A stretch of 64,000 nucleotides of DNA from Pyropia yezoensis (GCA_009829735.1 CM020619.1:8670375-8734374); one strand, 5' to 3'; shown: positions 19,801-31,544, counted from the first letter of the stretch. The notes: generated by a model not told the origin, from the letters alone. Numbers and translations: made by a program.

Positions 19801-21038
19801 GCAAACAACACCGCCCCGCCCGACATGTCCACTCGCCCTACCGACAGGAGATTGTCCTTCAGCCCGGGCACGCGATAGGCGTCCTTGAGTGTGATTGACG
19901 TCGTGCTACGGACGCCCTTCGCCAACAACGTGGCGTCACCCCGATTGTCAGCGACCAGCGTACCACCCGACGCCGTGGTGACAAGGTCGTCTACCTTGGC
20001 TTTGGGGGTAAACGGCGTGCCCCCCCTGGCCATGTGGTGCGTAGTACCCGAGTCAACCACCCACTCGTCAGACCGGGTGGTGGCCACCGCCTGTGCAGCC
20101 ACCTTGGGGGTGACCCGTGCTGCGTAGGCTAGTTTCTTGTCGTCCCCCTTGCCCTTGTCGTCGCCCCGGCCGCCGCCCTTCTTCTTGTCGGTAGCCTTGC
20201 GCTTCAGACACTCGGCAATCTTATGACCGGGTTTCTTGCAGTAAAAGCACACCGGTCTCTTTGTCTCTACGTCCTTCCTCTTGTTCTTGCTGGAGTTGCT
20301 GCCAGCCCCAACCGTCAGCGACGCCAGGTACGCCTGGACAGCCGGGGGGACGTCCTCGCCCATGACGGCCTCTAGTTTCTTCTATGTCGTGAGGAGTCGT
20401 GCCGTTACCATCGGCAAACGCAGGGGGACGTCCTTGTTGGTGAGTACAGTGGAGATCATGCCATAACCTGCAGGTAGTCCAGCAAGGATGGCCAAGGAGA
20501 GATCATGATCGTCTTTGTGGACGCCCGCCGTCACCAGGTCGTTCCTGATGCCCTTCGCACGGCCAACAAACTTAATGATCGACTCGCCCGCACCCAGCTT
20601 GAGGTTCTGGAGGTCGCGCTCCAGCTCGGCCCGGCGCGACGTCGTGTTGTCCTCGAACAGGATCCGCAGGCAGTCCCAGGCCTCGGCTGCCGACTGGCAC
20701 TCTGACACGATATTGAGCAGGTGCGGCTTCACCGCCAGTTGTATTTCTGCCTGCGCCCTCTCGTCCCGCCGTTCCCACTCCTCCAGAGCCTTGAGCTGCT
20801 TGTCGTGGTCGCTACGGGCTGCGCCTGAAGCAGCGTGGGCCGCGGCGGTGGCAGCCGGCTCTCCGTCCGGTGGTGTGACAACCACCGGTATGGGGTTGAC
20901 CGTGAGGCGCGGAGTCACTACCGCCACCCAGTTCCCGTTGTCCTTGAGCGATGCCTTGCAGTAGGTTGACCAGGTTCGATAGTCCTCGTCCAACCGGTCA
21001 AAGAACAGCTTTGTGGATCGCGACCCTTCCCCCTCCAT
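16830..21038 (-). pseudogene. gag-pol of copia element, one in-frame TAG, integrase residues altered
   Basis: One frame of 1402 codons from ATG 21038, interrupted only by TAG at 20382-20384 (the next codons still read K-K-L-E-A-V-M, the usual gag continuation). Domains: UBN2-type gag core (20430-21000), CCHC knuckle C-F-Y-C-K-K-P-G-H-K-I-A-E-C, protease W-V-V-D-S-G-T-T-H-H, pre-integrase H-R-R-F...C-R-P-C, integrase core, RT with H-V-D-D (17772-17783) in place of the usual Y-V-D-D, and RNase H ending near 16840. In the integrase the first catalytic Asp position reads Glu (H-V-E-I-T-G-P, codon 19425-19427) and the second reads Gly (R-F-G-G-A-R-E-F, codon 19239-19241). The Glu in N-G-K-A-E-R is kept. 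RT aspartates are intact. Readthrough of TAG is possible but unproven. Confidence 0.9.
20382..20384 (-). other. In-frame TAG between gag and pol of the copia element
   Basis: The minus strand reads L-L-T-T-stop-K-K-L-E-A-V-M with no change of frame. One substitution (for example from a GAG codon) explains it. Without readthrough only gag (218 residues) would be made from the first ATG. Confidence 0.85.
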
Positions 21039-21169
21039 AACAGCAGGAGTGATGGGTCAAACGTCTTACACCGTCTTGTTCCCCTGCTACGGGGTGAACG
21101 CGCCGGCCACCCACCGCGGGGATCTCTCGCCGCCGCAGGGGAGACAGTTGACTTGACCCAGCGCGAAGC

Positions 21170-21183
21170 CTGGGCCCATAACC
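21170..21183 (-). promoter_or_regulatory. Half-tRNA-iMet primer-binding site of copia element
   Basis: The minus strand reads GGTTATGGGCCCAG directly after the 5' LTR. It is complementary to CTGGGCCCATAACC, the conserved anticodon stem-loop of eukaryotic initiator-Met tRNA (anticodon CAU). There is no TGG complement of the tRNA 3' CCA. Drosophila copia is known to prime from an internally cut tRNA-iMet in the same way. Confidence 0.8.
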
Positions 21184-21402
21184 TGTTCCAGTGCAAAGTT
21201 GGCGCGATGCCTTCATTCATCGGGGACCACGCCGGTCCCACGTCGTGGCCTTAAGGGCCCTACACGCACTCGGAATCCAGACCGGATCGACCGCCCGTTA
21301 GGCCGGTCGATCACACATACCTAAATCTGACAGGGACACTCTGTCCCGCCGCGGGGCCACGGGGCCGTACCGACCGTACCCCAGGGTACGCTCTCCCCGA
21401 CA
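21184..21402 (-). repeat. 5' LTR of copia element
   Basis: 219 bp, identical to the other LTR except two substitutions. Followed at 21403-21407 by the GTTGC target duplication. Confidence 0.93.
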
Positions 21403-21407
21403 GTTGC

Positions 21408-24012
21408 CCCCTTCCAATGCATCCTCACCCCCCCAGTCCCTACCCACACGCCACAGCTCGTACGGCCGCAGCCTCCCCTCCCAGGCAGTAGCCGACGCCT
21501 CTCGCCCACGCCCGCCCCCCACGGCCACTCGCAGCCGCCCCACGCGGGAGCGGCCGTCCACACCCGGGCACACGCGGGGGGGTGGGCAGGGGCGACAAGG
21601 AAGCGCGCGTGTGCAAGGGGGGGAGGACAGTCTGGAGGGGGTCGTCCTGTATTCCCCGGGGTGGATATCTGGCGTGAGGGGGCTGCTGTGCGTGTGCGGG
21701 CCGCAGATGAGCCCGGCAGCGTACATGGGGGGGTAGGGGGAGGCGGTGAGGAGCGAGGGGGGGGAAAACAAACCATCTTTACGTACCACCGCCCCCTCTA
21801 CTCAACAGAGGATGCTGCTGGGCAGGGGGGGGGCATTGCCGCGTTAAGTGGAAGGGGTCGGCGGCGGGGGACGGCTCCGGCCGGCGTCGGGGCGGCCGTT
21901 TTTCTGGAGGGTCGGCTGCTGGCGGCGTTGGGGGGCGGCGCTCGGGGGGCGGCTGTCCCCCGAGTGTTGCCCAGGATTGACGGCTGTAGCCTGCACAGCG
22001 ACTGCCATTGGCGGCGTCGCGTGGCTGCGGCCGGGATGCCAGCGGTTGGGGGCATCTGCGGTTGAGGTCCGGGCGTCTGTCGTCGGGGGAGGTTGGGGGG
22101 GGGACGCTGCCGCAGGGGACGGTTGGAAAAAAACAGGCAAGTGGGGGCGGCTACGAATTCTACTGGGCTTTGGCCGGGCAGTGCCGCTGCGGGCCCCGCC
22201 AGGGGATGGCCGCGGCCAGGCTGGTCGCGGCGGGGTGTGGCTGTTGGCCGCTGCGGCCGAGGGCAGGGCGACCGCGGCCCCGGGGGGCGGGGGACGTGGC
22301 CGCTGGGGGGGGCGCGGATGCGGCCGCCGCTGCTAGCGCCCCGCCCACGTCGGCGCACAAGGTACCTACAATAGAGAGGGATGCAGACCTCTCCCACCAC
22401 CCACCCCACCGCACCCCTCACCCCACCTTCCCCCCCTCTCTACGCGCCCGTCCTACGAGCCCGTTTGTTGGCCAGCTTGTCCCGGGCCACAGTGCCCACT
22501 GCCGCATCCACCCGAACCGCCGCCAGCTGCCGCCACGCAAGTCAAAGCGAGCCGCGCTCCACTGGGGTTGGGAAGGGCGGGGGGGGGGGGCAGCGTCTTC
22601 CGCCGCCGCGCCGCGGCCAGAGCGGGTCAGCCTTGGGGTCGGCAGCAGTGGCAGTGACGGAGGGAACGGGGGCAGGTGGGGGAAAGGGGACGGATAGATA
22701 TTCGTGGGGGGGGGGCGGAGGGGGGGAGGACCGACGCGGTGGGGAACCGGGCTACGGCGGCGGCACGGCGACCTTTGGGTTGGCCAATGGCCGCGCCCCG
22801 AGGTGGGGCGTGCAGCTGCAGCCGGTGTCGCGCGCGGGGTGCGGCCGCCGCCCCTGCCACCGCGGTCGCCGCTCCCGCGGACCCCCCCCCCCGCTCCCCG
22901 ACTCCGGACGGGGGGGCCGCCGCCGCGATCACCGCCTCTGTCAACGTCGCCACTGCGGCTCCTGCCCGACGGCGGGCGGGGTGGGGAGGGGGGGCTCGTC
23001 CTCCATAGAGCTGTCTGTACTCGTCGGCCTTGCACCATCGAGGGTAGGGTGTGGACCGCGTATTTTTGCCTGTCCCTGACGGGCAGAGCCCCGCGCCTCC
23101 CCCGCCCCCTCGCCACCGCACTGTCCCCGGTCTCACCTCCACCCCAAAACCGATTTCCACCAGGAAGAGGTACCGCAGCCATCCAGACGTGGCATCCTCC
23201 CGCCGCCGCCGCCACCGCCGCCCCGTCACCCTCCCCCGCTCCTGCCCGCCGGCATCGTCGCCCCACGAGCCGGCGGCCAGCCGGCAGCGGCAACCGGGGC
23301 GACGGGAGGGCGGTGGACATCGGGGGGGGCGTCCAGCCAGGGGGGGTGGGCCACAGCGCCGAGGCGGCGGCGACCCGTCGGCGGCTGCGGGGGCAGGCAG
23401 CGGCCGGTCGGTGGAGGAGGAGGCACGGCCGGCCACAGACGGTGGCGGCAGCGACGGGACGGCGGCGACCAGCCGCAGGCGGAGGGGGCCGAGGCTCTCT
23501 GGCAAGCGGGCGGCGAGTCAGCGGCAGCGGCGGCCGCGGAGGCGGCGGCCAGCCGGCGGCGCATGCCTGGAACTGTCGGCGAGGCGGCGGGCGCGGCCGG
23601 CGGCGGGCATGCGGAGGTGCGCACATTCGCGGTGGCAGGCAGCGGGGGCGTGCGCGTTGGTGTTTGTGGCGATGGAGGGGCGCCGCTGGGACGGAGGGGC
23701 CGCGGTCTGCCCGCCTCCTGCTGGCTCGGCGGGTCTCCTCAGGCAGCGCTTGGGCAGCTGCTGCCGGCGAGTGGGCGGGTGACACCGCAGGGGACGCCTC
23801 GGGGCGGTGCGGTTTCGGGCGTGGGCGCAACAGGCAGGCGGGGAAAAGCGGCAGGAGCAGGGGGGGGCGGTGTGGAAGCAGGGGAAGCGAAGTGGGGAGG
23901 GCCAGATCCATGGGAATAGAGCAAAGTGTCAGTGAGGGAGGCGGCGAAGCGGGCGTGCGCGGTTTCACGAGGGAGGCTCGGTGCCTAAGGGCATGGGGCT
24001 CGTCTGATGCCT
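21408..24012. other. GC-rich low-complexity intergenic DNA, no supported gene
   Basis: Runs of G, C and GGC-type triplets give long open frames on both strands. Their translations are only Pro/Arg/Ala/Gly and match no domain. I see no start context, intron signal or family motif. Confidence 0.6.
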
Positions 24013-24109
24013 CTGTCCAATCACAGCGGTCGGATCAAGTTCCACGTGAATCCTCTACCCAATCACAGAGGTCGGATCAAAACATCTGTCCAATGAATGC
24101 GGTCGGATC
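24013..24109 (+). repeat. Three CCAAT-containing 24-bp repeats
   Basis: Copies at 24013-24036, 24055-24078 and 24086-24109 share the frame C-T-(G/A)-(T/C)-CCAAT followed by GGTCGGATC. Copies 1 and 2 contain CCAATCACAG. The spacing is 42 and 31 bp. Clustered CCAAT boxes resemble a promoter module, but no convincing gene start lies within 1 kb on either side. Confidence 0.6.
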
Positions 24110-26022
24110 TGCTAATGCCTCGGTGATGCCTGTTCTCCTCTTCCACATCCACTCCCGCGCTGGCCTGCCGACTCCCCCCCGACTCCCCCCCCCCCCAGCT
24201 CATCTACCCGCCCACCCGCTCGCCCGACACTCACCGGCAGCGTCCTTGGCAGTGCTTGACGATGTGTGACGAGCCGCCGCAGCCGCGGGGAAGGTCTGCC
24301 GTGGGGGGGGAGGGCGCGGCAGCGGCAGGGGGGCGGCGACCAGCTGACAGCGGCAAGGGCAGTGAACAGCGGGGCAGAAGCGAGGGCGGTGGCAGCGGCC
24401 TGGGGAGCGTCCACCTGGGGCACGTCACCAGAGCAGGTAGCCGCGGCGGTGGCGGCAGCGGCGGCGGGGGGGGCGGCTAGCCGGCGGCGGCCGCCGCGGC
24501 GGGGGTGCGGCGACCAGCGACAGCCACCAGAACGGTGGGGCGGCGGCCGTCAGACGGCGGCGGGAACGGAGCTGGCGGGGGGGGGGGGGGGCAGGCACGG
24601 CAGCAGGGAGGAGCAGCCACCAGGTGGCGACAGCAACAAGCAGCCGCGGCCAGCCTGCAGCAGTGTTGGCTCGCGGACGCAGGGGAAAGGCGACTAGGCT
24701 GCGACGACAGAGGCCGCCGAACAGGCACCAGCCGGCGGCAGCTGTGGCAGCGACGGCGGTGGCGAAAGCCGTGGGGTACGGCCACCTTCCGTTACTGCGG
24801 CGGTGGCGGCGGCAGTGGTGGGACGGCAGCCCCCCGGCAGCGGCATCGACGGCGGTAGCGACGGGAGGGCGGTGGACAGCAGGCGGCGGCCCCCCAGCCA
24901 CCGGGGGTGGCGGCAGCGGCGGGGGGGTGGCCCGTCGGCCGCTGCTGGGGCGGCGGCCGTTCGGTGGCGCTGGGGGCGCGGCTGGCCGAGGACGGGGGGA
25001 GCGACGGACAGCCGGCGCCGGCGAAACTGGCGGGGGGGGGCGGCGGCCAGCAGGCTGCGGCCAGCCAGCGCGGGCTGCGCTGGCGGCGGTGAGGCGGCGG
25101 GTATCCGACGGCGGTACCGGCAGCGGTGGCGGCAGTGGCGGCGGCGGTGGCGGCGGTGGCGGCGGTGGCGGCGGTGGCGGCGGCGGTGGCGGCGGTGGCG
25201 GCGGCGGTGGCGGTCGCCACGGGGGGTGGTGTCAGCCGGCGGCGAGGGCGTGAGCGGCGGGGGCGGGGCGGCGGCCAGCCGGCCGGAAGCGGCGGCAACG
25301 ACGGCTGCGGCGGGGCGGCGACGAGGGTCGACCGCGAGCAGGCGGCGGCTATGCGGATAGTCAGCTGCGCCGGGTGACCAGAGGCGGCGACGGCAGTGAC
25401 CGTCGCCTCTGTGCAGACGATGCCAGGTGGGAGCTCTGTGCCCTCTCGAGGGGACCGGGGAGGGGCGGAGGCATTGGCTGAGTACTGCATGGAATGCACG
25501 ACTCTCAGGAGACTTGGCTGCCCCCGTTGAGAAACATTTAGCCTACTTACCTGCATAGCTGCTTTCCTAATCACGAAACAGTATTAGTTAATTGCGGAAA
25601 CTCAGGGGGACCGCCCAATTCAGGGAGGGACCTAGGGACACCCCCTCAGAGACGCAATCCCGGGGGGTGCCGGTCCCCCTAGCTGTCCCGAATGGGAGTA
25701 GCCTACGTTGCCGCACTGCCACGACGGGACAGGGCGGCCAGTGTGCTGTCTGTAATTCGGCCTGTGAAGAACGTCGCGCACGTGTTGATCCGGTCCGCCT
25801 TGGGAGGATGTTGGGGTGGCCTACGTTGAAGCAGGCACTGTGCCTGGGGCACCCTCTTCGGTTCTCGCCCGGCAGTTGACCTGACCGCTGACGGCACGGC
25901 ACCCTGTCTCGCCGCGCCAATCGGAGGATCCACAGCCGCCCAGCAACTTCCCCGGCCCAAACGGGCAACACGCCTGACGCTCGCCAGAACGGGCGTGCAG
26001 TAAGTGTGCATACGCGCATCGC
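24110..26022. other. GC-rich triplet repeats, no supported gene
   Basis: 24250-25380 is almost wholly built of GGC/GCG/CAG-type triplets, and the long frames there are compositional artefacts. 25380-26022 is less biased but holds no ORF I can support. Confidence 0.6.
25123..25214. repeat. GGCGGT minisatellite
   Basis: About 92 bp of reiterated GGC-GGT-GGC units in varying order. It is the purest part of the surrounding triplet-rich DNA and likely to form G-quadruplexes. Confidence 0.85.
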
Positions 26023-26178
26023 CCCACTCCCAGTTTCATCCCAAGATACCTATCCAACTCTGGCCGCTGGGAGGATCGCCCAGCCTGTCTCGGCCTGTCT
26101 CCCACTCCCAGTTTCATCCCAAGATACCTATCCAACTCTGGCCGCTGGGAGGATCGCCCAGCCTGTCTCGGCCTGTCT
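26023..26178. repeat. Perfect tandem duplication of 78 bp
   Basis: 26023-26100 and 26101-26178 are identical, starting CCCACTCCCAG and ending CGGCCTGTCT. No coding use is seen. Identity points to a recent duplication. Confidence 0.95.
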
Positions 26179-26951
26179 TCATGCATCCACGCGCGCACAT
26201 ACAGTGTGTACATACATACGTAGTGGGTTGGCGCCGCCTCATCGCATAGCTGTGGCCACCCCGCGGGCGTTCTCGGTCTCCCGTCGTCCCTGTAGGATAC
26301 CACCAATGGCGGCCCCTCGGCGGTTCCACCTTGTCAGCCGCGGACCGTTTGGAGCGGAGCTGGTGGTGCCTCGGCACACCTGCCGCTTTCGGGGCTGGAT
26401 CCCTGCCGCGCGGCCCGCTGGGAGAGAGAGAAACTAGGCCGCTCGGGCGGGGGGGGGGGTGGGGTTTCTCTCTGTCGTCCCAGGCCCTTGCGCGGCGAAT
26501 GCAACGCGGCTGTGTGGTGGCCCACTTGCGCACAGAGGCCAGTGGCGCACCCAGCAGTCCTGGCATGACCCACAAGCCGCGCCTGTCCTGCTGCCCGCTG
26601 TATGCATTGGCGGCGGACGAGGGGGGCGGGAAGGGCTCTGGGCTGCTGGGCCGCTCAGCGGACTCGGCGGTTCGGCGCGTGTGGTGTGTTCCGCTCGGCT
26701 CTCCGTCGACGCCGCGCCCCGCCATGCTCCCGCGGGATGCGCTCGCCTACTACGCCGATAGCACAAAAGGCGGGCGCCGCTCCCCGGCTCGGGTCGAACG
26801 TGCTGCCTTTCCCCGTACCACGGTAGCAGTCGACGGCCCGCCACCACCGCCCACGACACCGGCGCGACTCTCTTTCCCCCTGTTCTTCCTCTCCCCTTCC
26901 CCCGTCCCCCTCCCCCCCCCCTCTTTTCACGTCTGACGCCACCGCCCAACC
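26179..26951 (+). promoter_or_regulatory. Region upstream of the catalase gene
   Basis: No gene is seen. The last 80 bases (about 26868-26940) are a strongly pyrimidine-rich tract (C and T runs) directly before the catalase ATG. Similar tracts precede the ATGs at 31782, 34507 and 38159, so this is probably leader or core promoter sequence. No clear TATA box. Confidence 0.4.
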
Positions 26952-29115
26952 ATGACAATGGCTGGTCGCCGTTTGTGGGTGACGGCCGCGGCGGCGGCGG
27001 TGGTGGTGGCGGCGGCCACCGCGGCGGCCGGCCACCCGGGGTCGCCGCACGCTGAGGGCCCCTACACGAGCGAGTTTGGCACCCTTGTCGGGGATGACCG
27101 CAACACCCTGTCTGCGGGTCCTCGGGGCCCCCAGCTGGTGCAGGACACGCGGGCGTTTGAGAAGCTCGCCCGCTTCAACCGTACGTTTGGCGTCTGTGTT
27201 GCAAGGATGAGGGAGGGGGGGGGAGGTGGACGAGCTTGGGCTGGAAGTGGCCAGCACTGGTTGAGGTGTCGCAAGCTTGTCTCAGGGGAGGGGGGACGGC
27301 ATCGGATGCAGACTTGGTAGCGAGCGGCCGGCCGGTCCTGACTTCATCAGGTGAACGCTGTCTGTAATTGTCCTATGCTCTGGTACGTGTCTGTCTGGTT
27401 TCCTGCTGATCTTCCCCCCCTGTTGCTCTGCGGACAGGCGAGCGCATTCCCGAGCGCGTCGTCCACGCGCGCGGGACGGGCGCGCACGGCGTCTTTGAGT
27501 CGTACGGCGACCAGTCGGCGCTGACGCGGGCGGGCTTCCTCGGCGGCGCTGGCCGTAAGACTGAGGTCTTTGTGCGCTTTTCTACCGTCATCCACTCCAA
27601 GGGCTCTCCAGAGACACTGCGGGACCCGCGCGGCTTTGCGGTCAAGTTTAAGATCGCTGAGAAGTATGGCGGAGGCATCTGGGACCTGGTCGGCAACAAC
27701 CTTGACGTTTTCTTCATCAGGGACCAGGTGTCTTTCCCAGATATGGTCCACTCCTTGAAGCCTGGTACGTTTTGCGCGGGGGGAGGGGAGGGGGACGAGA
27801 AGGTGTCAACTGGGTCACGAGCACTGTGGCCTCAAGCCAGATTTTTTTTCGCGCTGGCTAGGGCACGGGAAGGAGTCAACATTCTCTCGAGAGCTGCGGC
27901 TGGGTGTCGATGGGTGCTTGGGGGCTGGACTGTTGCGGCGATAGAATGGCAGTGCACTGGCCTTGCCTGCTGGTCTGACATGTTGATGCTTGCTGGTTCC
28001 TGGTCCGCGATTTGTCTTTTGCGCCACTCTTTGTCTGTCTCGGCTGTGCATTGATATTTTTCTTGTTCCCCGCCAACGCAGACCCTGTCACCAACATCCA
28101 GGACCCGAACAGGTTCTTTGACTTCTTTGGTGCTCTCGGGGGTGCAGCCACGAACATGCTCACGACATTGTACTCCGATCTGGGCACGCCAGCGACGCTT
28201 CGTGAGATGAACGGCCATAGCGTGCACGCCTACAAGCTCATCTCGGCGGAGCGTAAGGTCACGTACGTCAAGTTTCAGTGGACCTCCATGCAGGGCATCC
28301 GCAACTTCACGGCCGCCGAGGCGATGCACATGCAGGCGCGGGACTTCAACCACGCAACCCGCGACCTGTACGACTCTATCCATAGCGGAAAGAACCCATC
28401 GTGGGAGCTGCGTGTGCAGGTCATGCCGTCCGACCGGATGTACAAGCTGGACTTTGACCCGCTCGACGCGACCAAGCGGTGGCCCGAGTGGATCGCGCCG
28501 TTCAAGACCATCGGCCGCATGACCCTGAACCGTGTGCCCGATAACTTCTTCCAGGCCACGGAGAGCGTTGCCATGTCACCTGGGACGTTTCTCCCCGGCG
28601 CCATTGAGCCGTCGGAGGACAAACTCCTGCAGGGTCGCCTCGTGTCATACCCTGACACGCAGCGCTACCGTCTGGGGGCCAACTATGCGGACCTGCCTAT
28701 CAACCGCCCGGTCTCACCGGTGCGCTCCTACGCCCAGGACGGGGCAGGCAATAATGGTGCCATGAAGGGCACCCTCAACTACGGACTCAGCATGACGATG
28801 CCGACCTTCCCCACCACTCACGCGGCGCTCTTTTCCGAGTCCAAGGTGTGCGACGTGGTCACCCAGGCGCCCATCCCCGTCACTGCCGACTTTGCGCAGG
28901 CCGGTGAGCTCTACAATTCCTACAACTGGCGGGAGCGCGCCAACCTCATCGCCAATCTGGCTGGGGACCTTGGTCAGGTCCGCTCCATGCTCGTCCGGAA
29001 CACCATGTGCTCCCACTTCTACAAGGCACACAAGCAGTTTGGTCGCCGCATTGCCCGCGCGGTCGACTGCGACATGAAGGTCGTCAAGAAGATGGCCGAC
29101 GCCCTTGATGGATAG
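26952..29115 (+). CDS. CAT: Catalase with N-terminal signal peptide
   Basis: Breaks down hydrogen peroxide to water and oxygen using haem. Three exons: 26952-27180, 27438-27764, 28082-29115. The introns are 257 and 317 bp, each starting GTACGT and ending in AG, and both interrupt codons in phase 1. The protein is 529 residues, close to the usual 500. Seen: [13 protein letters not shown] start, catalytic His86 in V-V-H-A-R-G, Asn163/164 in V-G-N-N, and the haem-ligand motif with Arg371 and Tyr375 in R-L-V-S-Y-P-D-T. Residues 1-27 (M-T-M-A-G-R-R then an Ala/Val-rich core) look like a signal peptide. The C-terminus (A-D-A-L-D-G) has no peroxisomal SKL-type signal. I infer ER entry and secretion or wall location. 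A second in-frame ATG lies two codons downstream. Confidence 0.95.
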
Positions 29116-31544
29116 CGGCCTCGCGCGGGATCACCGGGATTGCGGGTGGCCAAGCTCGTCTGGTTCTTTGGAGGGGAGGGTGAGAGCAAGTCTGGGTTGC
29201 TGGCTAGCGGCGGCCTGGTCGTCGCGGATGGACTGATACTGTGTGGCCAGGGTAGGTTGGCTGCCGCCATTGATTTTTTGTTTGCGTAGGTGAGACAGGC
29301 GCGTGCGGGTGCCGCATTTCGTGCCACTCATCCCGTTCCTGTTATCCTCTTGAATAACGTTGCATTTGTCGGCGCTTGCCGCTACCCCGTTGACCTGAGG
29401 TGTCACTAAGCGTGCACTGGCGCGGAGAGAAAATGGGTGACCCCGCACACCCAGACCACACCCAGCCGTCCTCATTGCCCCGGCCGCGCCTGGCCACGCC
29501 AGCCCGGCCGCCGTAACCAGACGATAAGAACACACGAAAGAGGTCTCAATCCGGGAGCGAGAGCGAGCCCTCAGTGTGGCGAAAGTCGTTGAGCACCGCG
29601 CCGCCAGAGACCAGCCCAAGCGAGAAGCTTCCCTTTACCCAGAAGAGGGCAGGAAGACAACTGGCCTGTACGTTGAATTCAGCCCGCCAGCGGATGCGCC
29701 AGGCGCGGCCGTCTGCGGCAGCACCCCGTGCGGTACCCCCGTCGCCCCTTTCCTCGCAACCTGGCGCTTCAAACGCCGTCGCGCGAACACAACGTCTATC
29801 CTGGGGCACTGATTCCCCCACCACCTCCCTCTCCCCCCCCCCCAGTGATTACCTCTGGACCTTGCCGCCATACACACAGCCGCTGGGCAGCCTCTGCCAG
29901 GCGGGCGCAGCACCTGCGCTCAACAAGTCCCGCGTGCGGCTGGGTTGTAGTCGCCAGCCAGAAGCCCGCCGCCGCCAGCCGCCACCGCTCACAGTTAGGT
30001 TTTCCCTCCCGGGTGGAGGGGGGGCGGTGGTGGTCACGTCGATGTGGGCGCCGCGGCGCAAAACGGGAGTGAACGGAAGGGAAAGAAGCGTGGACCCACC
30101 GCGGGCAGTGGGCCTCTCTTCCCACTTGGTCCTGGCGTGTACTGTATGTGCACATGCCACGCTCCATGCGGCAGCGGCAGCCGGTGTGCCCAGGTCTAAA
30201 TTTAGTGCCCAGGTCGGCAGTAGATGTCTACGCAACTTGGCACAAGAAATAGTGCAACGAGAAAGGAAGGCGAGCGCCCCCTCTCGTGCCACGGCTGCGT
30301 CGTAGAATGGGGATGCCCGCCGGCCTGTCGACACATAGTCTAGTCATACTGTATACTGTGCTGTGTCCCTCGTGGGACTCCCGGAAAGGACAGACCACCC
30401 CGACGGGCTCCGTGTGGAAGTATGACCAGATTTGTGCTGTATGCTCTTTCTCGGAAACGCGTCGACTCCTGATTGGCCCGCGTCCCGTCCCACGGGATCC
30501 CGCCAAGCGGCACCCGGCCACGCTGTTGGAGCAGTTTGAGCGGCACACACCCGCGCGCAGCAGCGGCCGCGTGGCCAGCAGTGGCCGCAGTGGTCTACCA
30601 CTGCATGAAGATACCCACATTGATGCTTTCGCGCCATCTCCCGGCCGAGTGTCGGCCGGAAGAGAAACATCCATCATCGTTTGCGGCGCAGGCCCATCAT
30701 GGTGGTGGGGGTTGTGCCAGCCCTGGTGCAGGCAGGCTGATGGATGCTGCACGCCGTTTTCCCAGGTCACCACCGCTACGCACTGTCGCGCACCGCTGGC
30801 GGTCTGCCGTGCAAGGGCGCGAGGAGAGCGTCGAAAAGAACGACCCCCCCCCGCGCCCGTGCAAATGGTGCGTGATGATGGATGGCGATGCGCGGGGTGA
30901 CCACCCGCGGCTAGCCGCCTGGCGGGTGTACTCGCGTGCCAGCGTGGCCTTTCTACTCGCGCCTCCGCCGCAGACGGGCGGGATCTAGCCGCCGTCGGCG
31001 GGCGACCGGGCGGGCCCACTTGGCGTATCCACAGCGACGCATGCCTGGGAGGGAGAGGGGGGAGATGATGTGGGAGATCGCTGCCGCGGAGCTGCTACGG
31101 TACCCTTGTTCTTCCACGTCTGGGTGAAGGGCGGGGGGGGGGAGGGGCGGGCGTTCGTGGAGGCGACGCGGTTGTCGATCATCAACATGATGATGATGGG
31201 GCTGTGCGCTGTCACTTACCACCCGCGCTGACTCGGTGCCCTGCTGGCTGCGACCCGGCTCCGCCGCGCGCGACAGGGTGGGTGGTGTAGGGGGGGTGAG
31301 GACGACGGCGGGCTGGTCACCAACGCAACGGTTGCACTTCCCAGCTCGCCGCACCGACCGTCGACAGGCACCCTCACACTGCAGTCGACGAGTGTGCGGG
31401 GTACAAGAGGCCTTGCGGCGACGGCCAGTGGGGGAGGAGGAGTGGTGACCACAGCAACCCATCGGTCGCACAGCTGGCCGTCGACTCACTCCCACTGGCT
31501 GACGCCGTCGGGTGCCCTCTGCCACCCTCCCCCGGCTGACTCAC
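29116..31544. other. Intergenic, no supported gene
   Basis: About 2.4 kb between the catalase stop and the leader of the next gene. Open frames are short and overlap on both strands without motifs. A minor GATGATGATG-like cluster occurs near 31190. I see nothing else in it. Confidence 0.55.

Larger units (their letters stand above)
16586..21402 (-). mobile_element. Complete Ty1/copia retrotransposon
   Basis: A 4817-bp minus-strand element with two 219-bp LTRs, 5-bp target duplication, primer-binding site abutting the 5' LTR, and one gag-pol frame in the order protease-integrase-RT-RNase H, which defines Ty1/copia. The LTRs differ by two substitutions only, at about 16610 and about 16625 compared with about 21208 and about 21223. 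Insertion is therefore recent. Confidence 0.95.

Noticed and set aside
22418..23968. 516-codon minus-strand ORF and the overlapping 521-codon + strand ORF (22704-24269)
   Set aside because: Both are Pro/Arg/Ala/Gly strings from GC-rich triplets, overlap each other, and show no domain or start context.
24266..25574. Several long Gly/Arg/Ala ORFs on both strands
   Set aside because: Artefacts of GGC/GCG repeat DNA in which stop codons are rare.
26331..26936. 201-codon + strand ORF just upstream of catalase
   Set aside because: No motif, runs into the pyrimidine leader, opposite-strand frames equally open.
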